Origin: an uncultured Collinsella sp.
Lineage (GTDB): Bacteria > Actinomycetota > Coriobacteriia > Coriobacteriales > Coriobacteriaceae
NCBI GenBank assembly: GCA_900540985.1
Contig: UQIC01000026.1
Location: 1 to 28,654 of the forward strand
Length of the DNA stretch: 28,654 bases
Reading direction: 5' to 3'
The position numbers and the translations under genes were made by a program. Below the pieces are notes generated by a model. It did no database searches. It had not been told where the DNA came from and saw nothing but the letters and a program-made list of their open reading frames with translations. This document shows, piece after piece, positions 7,280 to 15,560 of this stretch. Each line of letters starts with the position of its first letter. Position 1 is the stretch's first letter.

Positions 7280-7349
7280 CCACATCAGGGCGTTTGGCGC
7301 GGCAGTTTTGGCGATTTAGGACAACGGGCGTGCGTTTGATGGAGCGCGC

Positions 7350-9800
7350 CTAAATCAGCCTAAAATGCTCGAGCGCCGCAACGACACCGTCGTGATCGAC
7401 GGTGTCGGTCACGTAATCGGCCTTATCCTTGAGATAGTCCGGCGCATTGCCCATGGCGATACCGACATCGACGGCGTTCATCAGCGAGACGTCATTGCTG
7501 GCGTCGCCGATGCCGTATACGGTTCCGTGGTGGGGATCGAGGGCATCGAGTACAGACTGGATGCCCCCGCGCTTCGTGCATTCGCGGGGCGAGATTTCGG
7601 TTACCTCGAGTTCGAGCTCGTTAAAGCACAGCAGCGGCTCAAGTGCCTTATCTTGGGCGATGCGGTTGGCGAGCGATGTAGACATCAAGATCTTGTAGAC
7701 ACTGTAATGTTGCAGCTGCGTGACTGCGTCGCCCAGGGTGCGCGCGTATCCGGGGGCATCGGGGGCATCGGCACTCATGCGCACGACGCCGTTGAGGCCC
7801 TCAAAGCGGATGGCCTCGCCCGATTGCTCAAGGTAGGGGGCAAGACGCTGCAGCATACTGGGCGTCATCGACAGATCGCGAATTGCGTGTCCGTTGATCT
7901 CGGCGTAACCGCCCGCAAGACAGACGATGCCGGTCCAGGGCAGCTCAAGAAGTTTGGGGTGGATGCAGCTCAGGGTGCGTCCCGTGCAGATAAAGGCCAT
8001 GTTGCCGTTGGCGACAAACTCGCGGATGGCCTGCGAGACCGCCTCGTTGGGGTAGGGGGAGAGGTCCCGCTCGTCTTCGGGAAGGTCTTGGGCGAGCCTG
8101 GGGTCTTGCCAGGCGAGCGTTCCGTCGATATCGAAGAAGCAAATATCGCCGCGCTTATGGGCTGCGCTGGCGGCGGGGGAGGCCGAGGCGGTGGGCACAA
8201 ATTCCGGCTCGAGGCCCATGATCTGGTCAAAATGCTCTTTAACGCGGGGAACGGAGATGCCGATGACCACCTGGGCGGTCTTGTCCGTAATGATGAGGCC
8301 CTTGGCGCCCACCGCGACAAACGACGCGTTATCTGCAACGATGGAAGGGTCTGCGACCTCGACGCGCAGGCGCGTGGCGCAGTTGGTTGCGCCCACAATA
8401 TTGCCAACGCCACCTAAAAGCTGAATTACCCGCTCAGCGAGGACGTGATCTTGATTGGATCGACTATTGACCTCGTCATTGGGAGATTGCTCTTTGGCAA
8501 AGCCGCTTTCCGTTAAACGATCGATTGCCGCGCGATTGGCAACATGATCCTCGCGGCCCGGCGTCTTAAGGTCATAGACCAAGATGAGTGCTCGAAAACT
8601 AACAAAAAAGATGAGGCTAAAGGCAAGGCCGATACCGAGCGCCAAAAGATAGGCACCGGCATGCGTGCGCATGAGCGGAATAAAGTTGAAGGCTGCCATC
8701 TCAATCAGGCCGCCCGAGAAGATGCCGACGATGCCAAAGAGATTCATGGTTGTGGCAAGGCAAGACGATAAGACGGCGTAGAGCAAAAAGAGCCCGGGGT
8801 GGGTGAACATAAAGAGAAACTCGAGTGGCTCGGTAACGCCGCAAACCACCGAGGCGACGATGGCGGGCAAAAGGATGACCTTAAGGCCGGCGCGGCGCTC
8901 TGGTTTTGCGGTGGAGTAGAACGCGGCTGCGATGGCGGGAAGGCCAAAGAGCTTGACCCAGCCGGTGGCGGTAAAACCGGCCCACGGCGCAAGTTCATTA
9001 AGGGGGCGCGTGCTATGGGAGAGGATGGGGAGCAAGCTGCTCCACGTGGCGTAGATGCCGTCGTTAATGACCAGGTTGTCGTAGTAGATCGGCATGTAGA
9101 GCAGGTGGTGCAGCCCCATGGGCTCGAGCGCTCGCTCCAAAAGCACAAAGATGCCCACGCCAAAGGGGCCGACGCTCGTAAGTGCATGGCGCAGCGTTTC
9201 GGTCATTGCGTATACGGAGGGCACGATGGCGGCCGAGATAGCGGCAAGGGCAAACACGGCAAAAAAGCTGATGAGGTAGACCAGCGAGGAGCCCGAGAAG
9301 GTGCCGAGCCAATCGGGAACCTTGGCATCGTAGAAGCGGTCATGGATGGCGACGACGGTTGCCGATACCGCCAGCGGGCCGATAATGCCGGTGTCGAGCG
9401 TCTTGATGCCGTCGATGATGGTGATGCCGCTAGCGGAGGTCAAAGACGACGGGTACTTAAGTCCAAGATTGTCTCCGCTCAGCTTAATGATCTCGCTCAA
9501 AAAGAAGCAGTAGGCAAAATAGGCGACGAGAGCCTCGAGGCAGCAACGAGCCGGTTGTTTTTGGGCAAGACCGATGGGCAGCGCTACGGCAAAAAGGAGC
9601 GGGAGGCGTTTAAAGACCGTCCACGAGCCGCGCTGGATGATGGTCCAAAAAGCGTACCAAGGGGTTCCGTATACGGCGAGATCGCCGACGATGTCCGCAG
9701 TCGTTGCGAGAGCGGAGACGCCGACCATGAGGCCTGATACAGAAAACAGCATGGCGGGCGCGAACATTGCCCCGCCAAAGCGTTGGATTTTTTGCAGCAT
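7350..9800 (-). CDS. PTS sugar permease EIIC-EIIB fused to a HAD (Cof-type) phosphatase
   Basis: An 816-residue three-domain protein. Residues ~1-415 are an EIIC of the glucose/alpha-glucoside class (start MLQKIQRFGGAMFAPAML, substrate-site motif GVTEPLEFLF at 321-330). Residues ~450-530 are an EIIB with phosphocysteine Cys474 in GATNCATRLRV. After an Ala/Ser/Pro linker, ~551-816 form a HAD hydrolase with FDIDGT (nucleophile Asp557, Asp559), Thr606 in CTGRT, Lys743 and GIGDASNDVSLM (Asp766, Asp770). All key residues are present. EIIB-EIIC imports and phosphorylates a sugar; the HAD part could dephosphorylate it inside the cell. No EIIA is fused, so a separate one must serve it. The start has GGAAGG 6 nt upstream. 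A divergent TreR-like regulator and TTTAAA-centred palindromes suggest induction by an alpha-glucoside such as maltose or trehalose. Substrate is inferred, not shown. Confidence 0.92.
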   Translation of the reverse strand: MLQKIQRFGGAMFAPAMLFSVSGLMVGVSALATTADIVGDLAVYGTPWYAFWTIIQRGSWTVFKRLPLLFAVALPIGLAQKQPARCCLEALVAYFAYCFFLSEIIKLSGDNLGLKYPSSLTSASGITIIDGIKTLDTGIIGPLAVSATVVAIHDRFYDAKVPDWLGTFSGSSLVYLISFFAVFALAAISAAIVPSVYAMTETLRHALTSVGPFGVGIFVLLERALEPMGLHHLLYMPIYYDNLVINDGIYATWSSLLPILSHSTRPLNELAPWAGFTATGWVKLFGLPAIAAAFYSTAKPERRAGLKVILLPAIVASVVCGVTEPLEFLFMFTHPGLFLLYAVLSSCLATTMNLFGIVGIFSGGLIEMAAFNFIPLMRTHAGAYLLALGIGLAFSLIFFVSFRALILVYDLKTPGREDHVANRAAIDRLTESGFAKEQSPNDEVNSRSNQDHVLAERVIQLLGGVGNIVGATNCATRLRVEVADPSIVADNASFVAVGAKGLIITDKTAQVVIGISVPRVKEHFDQIMGLEPEFVPTASASPAASAAHKRGDICFFDIDGTLAWQDPRLAQDLPEDERDLSPYPNEAVSQAIREFVANGNMAFICTGRTLSCIHPKLLELPWTGIVCLAGGYAEINGHAIRDLSMTPSMLQRLAPYLEQSGEAIRFEGLNGVVRMSADAPDAPGYARTLGDAVTQLQHYSVYKILMSTSLANRIAQDKALEPLLCFNELELEVTEISPRECTKRGGIQSVLDALDPHHGTVYGIGDASNDVSLMNAVDVGIAMGNAPDYLKDKADYVTDTVDHDGVVAALEHFRLI

Positions 9801-9841
9801 GTTCTGCCTTCCGAATATCGAGGCGCGTTGCGCGTGGGGAA

Positions 9842-9853
9842 ACGTTTAAACAA
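9842..9853. promoter_or_regulatory. Candidate GntR operator at the PTS-HAD promoter
   Basis: ACGTTTAAACAA matches ten of twelve positions of TTGTTTAAACAA, the shared palindrome of this region. A good -10-like TACAAT for the PTS gene lies just upstream on the minus strand (9861-9866), so the site would overlap its transcription start. The -35 is weak. Confidence 0.5.
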
Positions 9854-9963
9854 TGGATTCATTGTAGAGGACCAGACGATTGTCGTACCGGCAGTTTTGA
9901 GCGAAACCGATTTGGGCATGACAGAAACCGTCAACGGTTAAATCCTGTCGCTTTACCGATATT

Positions 9964-9975
9964 CGGTTTAAACAA
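9964..9975. promoter_or_regulatory. Candidate GntR operator at the regulator's own promoter
   Basis: CGGTTTAAACAA shares the GTTTAAACAA core with the site at 9842-9853. It overlaps the -35 position of a possible promoter whose -10 is TATCGT at 9989-9994, 36 nt before the GntR start codon. Autoregulation of the regulator is suggested. Confidence 0.5.
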
Positions 9976-10029
9976 CTTTAAGAAATGCTATCGTGCCTAG
10001 CCGGAAATGAATAATGTAGAGGTGAAACA

Positions 10030-10749
10030 ATGCCAAAAGCGATATACGAAGGAATCTACCGAGAAATACGCTCGCGCATCATTAATGGGACCTATGCGTT
10101 TCAGGAGATGCTGCCAACCGAAGCCGAGCTGACCGCGGAGTTCGGATGCACTCGCAATACCGTCCGTCGCGCCTTGGGTATGCTGGCCGACGGGATGTTT
10201 GTGCAGCCCATACACGGCAAGGGCGTGCGCGTTATTTGGCTTAAGGGCGAAACCGACATGTTGGGCGCACTCGAAGAGGTTGAGTCGTTTGGCGAGTTTG
10301 CAAAGCGCAACAATGCCGTTGCATCTACGGACGTTAAGTCTTTCGAACATCTGGTTTGCACCGAGCAACTCTCTCGTCACCTGGGCTTTAAGGTGGGCGA
10401 GGAGTTGATTCGCGTAGTGCGTGTCCGAAGCCTCAACGGCAACGCGCGCCAAGTGGACCATGGCTATTTTTTGGCGTCGATCGCCAAGGGCCTGACTCCC
10501 GAGATCGCGGCAGATTCTATTTACGGCTATCTGGAGCACAAGCGCGGTGTCAAAGTGATGGCGAGCCGTCGTACGGTGAGTGTCGAGCTCGCCAACGATG
10601 AGGACTGCAGCTATCTTGACCTCGGCAAATACAACTGCGTTGCCGTCATGGAGAGTCAGTCGTACACCTCGGACGGTATCTTGTTTGAGGTGACGCACAC
10701 TCGCACACACCCCGAGATCTTCCATTACCGTGTCAATTCCAAGCGATAG
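10030..10749 (+). CDS. GntR-family (HutC/UTRA) repressor, TreR-like
   Basis: A 239-residue one-component regulator. The N-terminal winged helix-turn-helix (residues ~3-68) has the GntR signature LPTEAELTAEFGCTRNTVRRAL. The effector-binding UTRA domain covers ~85-235 and includes the TreR-like run GLTPEIAADSIYGYLE (residues 156-171). Studied TreR proteins bind trehalose-6-phosphate, and relatives sense other sugar phosphates. The gene is divergent from the PTS-HAD fusion across 229 nt that hold two candidate operators, so it is the obvious regulator of that gene. Similar sites occur before the ABC operon and malQ. The start is supported by GAGGTGA 5 nt upstream. Effector identity is inferred. 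Confidence 0.9.
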   Translation: MPKAIYEGIYREIRSRIINGTYAFQEMLPTEAELTAEFGCTRNTVRRALGMLADGMFVQPIHGKGVRVIWLKGETDMLGALEEVESFGEFAKRNNAVASTDVKSFEHLVCTEQLSRHLGFKVGEELIRVVRVRSLNGNARQVDHGYFLASIAKGLTPEIAADSIYGYLEHKRGVKVMASRRTVSVELANDEDCSYLDLGKYNCVAVMESQSYTSDGILFEVTHTRTHPEIFHYRVNSKR

Positions 10750-10787
10750 CCGGCTAGCTCGCAGCCTGACGAGACTCATGGCCTCAA

Positions 10788-10842
10788 AGAGAAAACGCCC
10801 GGTCAAACCGACGGTACATCGGCTTGACCGGGCGTTTTCTCT
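10788..10842. terminator. Strong terminator-like hairpin after the GntR gene
   Basis: AGAGAAAACGCCCGGTCAA pairs with its inverted copy ending at 10842. The inner part (ACCGACGG, CATCGG) can extend the stem. GTTTTCT follows the GC stem on the plus strand, and the mirror A run serves the minus strand. It isolates the regulator from the ABC operon. Confidence 0.8.
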
Positions 10843-10860
10843 GCATTCGATAACAAATAA

Positions 10861-10872
10861 TTGTTTATACAA
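10861..10872. promoter_or_regulatory. Candidate distal operator of the sugar ABC operon
   Basis: TTGTTTATACAA is a near-perfect palindrome, very close to the TTGTATATACAA type known for TreR-like GntR proteins and to the TTGTTTAAACAA sites here. It lies about 195 nt before the binding-protein start. Confidence 0.45.
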
Positions 10873-10892
10873 AACTTGTCAAGTATCAAGTT
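10873..10892. promoter_or_regulatory. Overlapping dyads upstream of the sugar ABC operon
   Basis: ACTTGTCAAGT (10874-10884) is a perfect palindrome. AACTTG (10873-10878) is also inverted as CAAGTT (10887-10892). The cluster lies between the two candidate GntR operators and may bind a second regulator. The rest of 10893-11055 holds only small GC hairpins near the ribosome site. Confidence 0.3.
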
Positions 10893-10935
10893 GAAATTAC
10901 CGTTCACCGAAGTTTTTCTACCGCTCTAGTAATAC

Positions 10936-10947
10936 TTGTTCAAACAA
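10936..10947. promoter_or_regulatory. Candidate proximal operator of the sugar ABC operon
   Basis: TTGTTCAAACAA differs at one position from TTGTTTAAACAA. It is 108 nt upstream of the binding-protein start codon, where promoter elements would be expected. Together with 10861-10872 it makes a pair of sites 75 nt apart. Confidence 0.5.
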
Positions 10948-11055
10948 CTAGCCAAATAGCGTATCGTTCAAATCAGCAAAAGGGGCAAAGTCCCCGAGCC
11001 AATCTCCGAAGGCGGCGGCAAAGGGTGCCGCCACGGTGTGAAAGGGTGGATTGTA

Positions 11056-12372
11056 ATGAAGAACGAAATGAGCAGAAGGCAGTTCCTGGGCTTTGCTGGT
11101 TCCGCGGCTGCAGTTCTTGGTCTGGGCCTCGTGGGTTGCGGTGGTTCTGCCGGCTCCGGCTCCTCTGCTTCTGGTGACGCTGCCGAGGTCTACTTCCTCC
11201 AATTCAAGCCCGAGGTCGACAAGGAGTGGAAGGAGATCGCTAAGGCCTATAAGAAGGAGAAGGGCGTCGAGGTCAAGATCGTGACCGCTGCCTCCAACAC
11301 CTACGAGGAGAAGCTCAAGTCCGAGATGTCCAAGAGCTCCGCTCCGACCCTGTTCCAGGTCAACGGCCCCACCGGTCTTAAGAACTGGAAGGATTACTGC
11401 GCCGACCTGTCCGATACCAAGCTCCGCGGTGAGCTCATTGATGACTCCCTGGCTCTGCAGTCCGACGGCAAGGATGTGTGCATCGACTGGGTTCAGGAGA
11501 GCTTCGGCATTATTTACAACAAGCAGCTGCTCGAGAAGGCTGGCTACAAGGCCGAGGACATCAACTCCTTCGACAAGCTGAAGGCTTGTGCCGATGACAT
11601 CCAGGCCCGCAAGGACGAGCTTGGTGTCGAGGGTGCCTTCACTTCCGCCGGCATGGACGACTCCTCCAGCTGGCGCTACACCACCCACCTTGCCAACATG
11701 CCGCTCTACTACGAGTTTGAGAAGGAGCACAACCAGGAGGACGACGAGATCAAGGGTGAGTTCCTCGACAACTACAAGCAGATCTTCGACCTGTACATCA
11801 CCGACTCCACCTGCGATCCTTCGCAGCTTGCTTCCAAGACCGGCGACGACGCCACCAACGAGTTCGCAACCGGCAAGGCCGTCTTCTACCAGAACGGCTC
11901 TTGGGCCTACTCTGACCTCGTCAAGGCCGGCATGACCGACGATCAGATTGGCATGATGCCGATCTACATCGGTGTTGACGGCGAGGAGAACCAGGGCCTG
12001 TGCTCCGGCGGCGAGAACTACTGGTGCGTCAGTTCCCAGGCTTCCGAGGATGCCCAGAAGGCCACCGAGGACTTCATGTATTGGTGCGTCACCGCTGACA
12101 CCCCGACCAGCATCATCGCCGACAAGATGGGCCTGACCGCTCCGTTCAAGAGCGCCAAGGAGACCACCAACGTCTTCTCGCAGCAGGCCGTTGCCATGGC
12201 CAAGGACGGCAAGAAGACCGTCGCTTGGGACTTCGTCTACATTCCCTCCGAGGAGTGGAAGAAGAACCTCAAGCAGGCTCTGATTGCCTACGCTGCCGAT
12301 AACAGCAAGTGGGACGGCGTCAAGAACGCCTTCGTCGATGGCTGGAAGACCGAGAAGGCCGCTTCCGAGTAA
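11056..12372 (+). CDS. Sugar ABC transporter substrate-binding lipoprotein (Tat-type signal)
   Basis: A 438-residue extracellular solute-binding protein of family 1 (maltodextrin-like). The start at 11056 is preferred over 11038 because GAAAGGGTGG lies just before it. The N-terminus has SRRQFLGF, a twin-arginine pattern (Arg7-Arg8), a hydrophobic stretch, and a lipobox ending in Cys28 (GLVGC). It should be exported folded and anchored to the membrane by lipid. A Gly/Ser/Ala linker follows. The mature part has typical family blocks such as WVQESFGIIYNKQLLEKAGY and FATGKAVFYQNGSWAYSDL. It is the first gene of a binding protein, permease, permease, ATPase set. Nearby glgP and malQ and the shared operator motif suggest malto-oligosaccharides as ligands, which is inference. 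Confidence 0.93.
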   Translation: MKNEMSRRQFLGFAGSAAAVLGLGLVGCGGSAGSGSSASGDAAEVYFLQFKPEVDKEWKEIAKAYKKEKGVEVKIVTAASNTYEEKLKSEMSKSSAPTLFQVNGPTGLKNWKDYCADLSDTKLRGELIDDSLALQSDGKDVCIDWVQESFGIIYNKQLLEKAGYKAEDINSFDKLKACADDIQARKDELGVEGAFTSAGMDDSSSWRYTTHLANMPLYYEFEKEHNQEDDEIKGEFLDNYKQIFDLYITDSTCDPSQLASKTGDDATNEFATGKAVFYQNGSWAYSDLVKAGMTDDQIGMMPIYIGVDGEENQGLCSGGENYWCVSSQASEDAQKATEDFMYWCVTADTPTSIIADKMGLTAPFKSAKETTNVFSQQAVAMAKDGKKTVAWDFVYIPSEEWKKNLKQALIAYAADNSKWDGVKNAFVDGWKTEKAASE

Positions 12373-12403
12373 GCAGTTGCTGCCCAAGCTATCTGATTAG
12401 CGA

Positions 12404-12439
12404 CAGGGGGCGGGCAGACGTTGGTTTGCCCGCCCCCTG
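12404..12439 (+). other. Intercistronic stem-loop in the ABC operon
   Basis: CAGGGGGCGGGCA (12404-12416) pairs perfectly with TGCCCGCCCCCTG (12427-12439). No T run follows. Such hairpins after binding-protein genes often protect the upstream mRNA and lower permease expression. Confidence 0.75.
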
Positions 12440-12459
12440 CATATTGAAAGGACCCTTTT

Positions 12460-13314
12460 ATGGGCAAAGCACTCAAGCGCTGGTGGCCGCTCTTTATGCT
12501 GCCCACGTGCCTGGCGTTTATGATCGGGTTCGTGATCCCTTTTATCCAGGGCTTCTATCTCTCGTTCTGCCAGTTTATTATCATTAGTAACGCGCACTTT
12601 GTCGGTATCGAGAACTACGTGCGCGCGCTGTCCGATCCGCAGTTCTCCACGTCGTTCTTCTTTACCGTGGCGTTTGCCTTCCTGTCGACGGTGCTCATCA
12701 ACGTGATCGCCCTGGCCATTGCGCAGGCGCTCACCCGCAAGGCGCTCAAAGGCACCAACATCTTCCGTACGATCTTCTTTATGCCTAACCTGATCGGCGG
12801 CATCGTGCTGGGCTACATTTGGCAGATTCTGATCAACTGCCTGCTCTCCAACGTGGGCGCCCAGCTCATCGCTCTTAACTCTGCTGCTGGCTTCTGGGGC
12901 CTTATCATCCTGACCCTGTGGCAGCAGGTCGGCTACATGATGATCATCTACATCGCTGGTCTGCAGTCCATTCCGTCCGACTACATCGAGGCCGCCAAGG
13001 TCGACGGCGCTACGGCATGGCAGACGTTTTGGAAGGTTAAGATCCCTAACCTGATGCCGACCATCACCATCTGCCTGTTCCTGTCCATCACCAACGGCTT
13101 TAAGCTGTTCGACCAGAACCTCGCCCTTACCGGCGGCGCCCCCGCGCACTCCACCGAGATGCTCGCCCTGAACATCTACAACACGTTCTATTCGCGTGCC
13201 GGTATCGCATGGCAGGGCATTGGTCAGGCCAAGGCGGTTATCTTCTGCATCCTGGTCGTGGCCATCTCCATGATCCAGCTTAAGGCCACGAGGTCCAAGG
13301 AGGTGCAGCAGTAA
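12460..13314 (+). CDS. Sugar ABC transporter permease, MalF-like
   Basis: A 284-residue inner-membrane permease with about six hydrophobic helices. The cytoplasmic EAA loop that docks the ATPase is seen as DYIEAAKVDGATAWQTFWKV (residues 174-193). MalF-type features without the large periplasmic insert of enterobacterial MalF are typical of Gram-positive sugar transporters. The start has GAAAGGA 8 nt upstream. It follows the binding protein after an 87-nt gap with a stem-loop and overlaps the next permease gene by one base, so the two are translationally coupled. Confidence 0.93.
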   Translation: MGKALKRWWPLFMLPTCLAFMIGFVIPFIQGFYLSFCQFIIISNAHFVGIENYVRALSDPQFSTSFFFTVAFAFLSTVLINVIALAIAQALTRKALKGTNIFRTIFFMPNLIGGIVLGYIWQILINCLLSNVGAQLIALNSAAGFWGLIILTLWQQVGYMMIIYIAGLQSIPSDYIEAAKVDGATAWQTFWKVKIPNLMPTITICLFLSITNGFKLFDQNLALTGGAPAHSTEMLALNIYNTFYSRAGIAWQGIGQAKAVIFCILVVAISMIQLKATRSKEVQQ

Positions 13315-14153
13315 TGAAACGCGATAAGGTTATCAACCGCGCGCTCTCGATTTTCTTTACGATCCTGTCGCTCGCGTGGATCTACCCCGTGTTCATGATT
13401 GCGCTTAATTCTTTTAAGAAAGCGACCGCAATCAGCACCACCACGGCATTCGATCTGCTCACGCCCGAGACGTTCAACGGCCTCGCAAACTACATGCACG
13501 CCCTTAACGAGCAGGGCTTTGCCTCGGCATTTATGTACTCGCTCATCATCACGGTCACGTCGGTCGTGCTGATCTTGGTGTGCTGCTCCATGTGCGCTTG
13601 GTACGTGGTTCGTGTCAACAACAAGATCTCGAACTTCTTCTATTACCTGTTCGTGTTCTCGATGGTCGTGCCGTTCCAGATGCTCATGTTCACGCTGTCC
13701 AATTTGGCGGACCGCATCGGCTTTAACACGCCGTTCAACATCTGCTTTATCTATCTGGGCTTTGGCGCGGGCCTGGCGGTCTTTATGTTCGCCGGTTTTG
13801 TAAAGAACATCCCGCTCGAGATCGAGGAGGCGGCCATGATTGATGGCTGCAACCCGGTCCAGGTGTTCTTTAAGATCGTCCTTCCCATCATGAAGCCCAC
13901 CTATCTTTCGGTCGGCATCCTCGAGACCATGTGGGTCTGGAACGACTATCTGCTGCCCTACCTTACGCTCGACTCCACCAAGTACAAGACCATTCCTATC
14001 TTGATCCAGTACTTCCGCGGCGGCTACGGCCACGTCGAGCTCGGCCCCATGATGGCCTGCATCATGATGGTCGTTATCCCCATCGTTATCATGTACATCC
14101 TCTGTCAGAAGTACATCATCGACGGCGTGGTGGCAGGTGCCGTCAAGGGCTAA
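13314..14153 (+). CDS. Sugar ABC transporter permease, MalG-like
   Basis: A 279-residue inner-membrane permease with about six helices. Its EAA loop is EEAAMIDGCNPVQVFFKIVL (around residues 170-190). The start codon overlaps the stop of the first permease (TAATG), a classic coupled pair making the membrane channel heterodimer. It is followed after 68 nt, including a small GC hairpin, by the ATPase gene. Substrate follows from the binding protein. Confidence 0.93.
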   Translation: MKRDKVINRALSIFFTILSLAWIYPVFMIALNSFKKATAISTTTAFDLLTPETFNGLANYMHALNEQGFASAFMYSLIITVTSVVLILVCCSMCAWYVVRVNNKISNFFYYLFVFSMVVPFQMLMFTLSNLADRIGFNTPFNICFIYLGFGAGLAVFMFAGFVKNIPLEIEEAAMIDGCNPVQVFFKIVLPIMKPTYLSVGILETMWVWNDYLLPYLTLDSTKYKTIPILIQYFRGGYGHVELGPMMACIMMVVIPIVIMYILCQKYIIDGVVAGAVKG

Positions 14154-14178
14154 TGCCGTAACTGTTTTGCAAGTTTCT

Positions 14179-14203
14179 GCGGCGCCCCTCAGCGCGGCGC
14201 CGC
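14179..14203 (+). other. Small GC-rich intercistronic hairpin
   Basis: GCGGCGCC (14179-14186) pairs with GGCGCCGC (14196-14203) around a 9-nt loop, just before the ATPase ribosome site (GAAAGGTAGAG). No T run follows, so it probably affects mRNA processing or translation rather than termination. Confidence 0.5.
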
Positions 14204-14221
14204 ATATCGAAAGGTAGAGAC

Positions 14222-15421
14222 ATGGCCGAGATCGTTCTCAAACATGTTCAGAAGGTGTATCCCAACAACGAGTCAAAAAAGAAAGGCTTCTTTGGCAAAA
14301 AGAAGAAGACCGAGGAGAAGAAGCACAACCTCAAGGTTACCGAGGACGGTGTGCTCGCTGTAGAGGACTTCAACCTCACCGTTCACGACCAGGAGTTCGT
14401 CGTCCTCGTTGGCCCCTCTGGCTGCGGTAAGTCCACGACGATGCGCATGGTCGCCGGCCTGGAGGACATTACCTCGGGCGATGTGCTCATCGACGGCAAG
14501 CGTGTCAACGACGTGGCGCCCAAGGACCGCGACATCGCCATGGTGTTCCAGAGCTACGCTCTGTACCCCAATATGACGGTGTACGAGAACATGGCATTTA
14601 CGCTCGAGCTCAAGAAGGTTCCCAAGGACGAGATCGACCGCAAGGTTCGCTCTGCTGCCGAGATTCTGGGCATTACCGAGTACCTCGACCGTAAGCCCAA
14701 GGCGCTCTCCGGCGGCCAGCGCCAGCGTGTCGCTATCGGCCGCGCCATCGTGCGTGACCCCAAGGTCTTCCTGATGGACGAGCCGCTGTCCAACCTGGAC
14801 GCCAAGCTTCGTAACCAGATGCGTGCCGAGCTCATTAAGCTGCGCCACGAGATCAAGGGCACGTTCATTTATGTTACTCACGACCAGACCGAGGCTATGA
14901 CCCTCGGTGACCGTATCGTGGTCATGAAGGACGGCGTTGTCCAGCAGATCGCCACGCCGCAGGAGGTCTTCAACCATCCCGCGAACATCTTCGTCGCCGG
15001 CTTCATCGGCGTGCCGCAGATGAACTTCTTCGATGCCCAGCTGGTGCGCTCGGGCAACGGCTTTACCGTCAAGACCGAGGATATGAACGTGGCGCTCGCC
15101 CCCGAGACTTGCGCTCAGCTTGCCCTCAACTGGGACGGCGGCGACGTGAAGGAGATTACGGCCGGCGTGCGTCCCGAGCAGATCCTGCTTGCCGACAAGG
15201 GCGAGGAGGGCGCGCTCCAGGGTACCGTCGAGGTGACCGAGCTCATGGGCTCGACCGAGCATGTCCACGTGACCGCTCCCGACGGCCAGTTTGTCCTGAT
15301 TATCCCCGTCGTCGACCTCGAGGCCAAGGGCGCGCTCAAGGCTGGCGACACCATCTGGTTCAAGTTCGAGAAGAACGCGACCCACCTCTTCGATAAGGTC
15401 TCTGGCAAGAACCTTATCTAG
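14222..15421 (+). CDS. Sugar ABC transporter ATPase, MsmK/MalK/UgpC family
   Basis: A 399-residue cytoplasmic ATPase that powers sugar import. It has Walker A GPSGCGKST (residues 64-72), Q loop VFQSY, signature LSGGQRQR (162-169), Walker B VFLMDEP (182-188), the D loop SNLD and the switch His220. Residues ~240-399 form the regulatory OB-type (TOBE) domain. Oddity: a lysine-rich stretch of about 25 residues (residues ~16-40, KKKGFFGKKKKTEEKK) follows A-loop Tyr13, pushing Walker A about 28 residues later than in E. coli MalK. ATPases of this family often serve several transporters. It is the last gene of the operon, with a terminator after it. Confidence 0.95.
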   Translation: MAEIVLKHVQKVYPNNESKKKGFFGKKKKTEEKKHNLKVTEDGVLAVEDFNLTVHDQEFVVLVGPSGCGKSTTMRMVAGLEDITSGDVLIDGKRVNDVAPKDRDIAMVFQSYALYPNMTVYENMAFTLELKKVPKDEIDRKVRSAAEILGITEYLDRKPKALSGGQRQRVAIGRAIVRDPKVFLMDEPLSNLDAKLRNQMRAELIKLRHEIKGTFIYVTHDQTEAMTLGDRIVVMKDGVVQQIATPQEVFNHPANIFVAGFIGVPQMNFFDAQLVRSGNGFTVKTEDMNVALAPETCAQLALNWDGGDVKEITAGVRPEQILLADKGEEGALQGTVEVTELMGSTEHVHVTAPDGQFVLIIPVVDLEAKGALKAGDTIWFKFEKNATHLFDKVSGKNLI

Positions 15422-15490
15422 GCCCGGTGCATCCAGGCCCTCCCTTTGGGCGACTGCGGTATTGCCATCCTTTTGCCGCGGTCACATATA

Positions 15491-15534
15491 AGGCTCCCCT
15501 CCCGTCCACTGGGCGAGAGGGGAGCCTTTCTTTG
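15491..15534 (+). terminator. Terminator of the sugar ABC operon
   Basis: AGGCTCCCCT (15491-15500) pairs with AGGGGAGCCT (15518-15527), with a loop region between, and TTCTTTG follows. It is 70 nt after the ATPase stop codon. Confidence 0.88.
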
Positions 15535-15560
15535 TGTTGGGGCTGTCTGACCGGTCGTTT

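Noticed and set aside
10948..12387. A 479-codon minus-strand frame opposite the sugar-binding lipoprotein
   Set aside because: It is a mirror of the codon pattern of the binding-protein gene, with low-complexity Leu/Val/Gly content, no ribosome site and no recognisable family.
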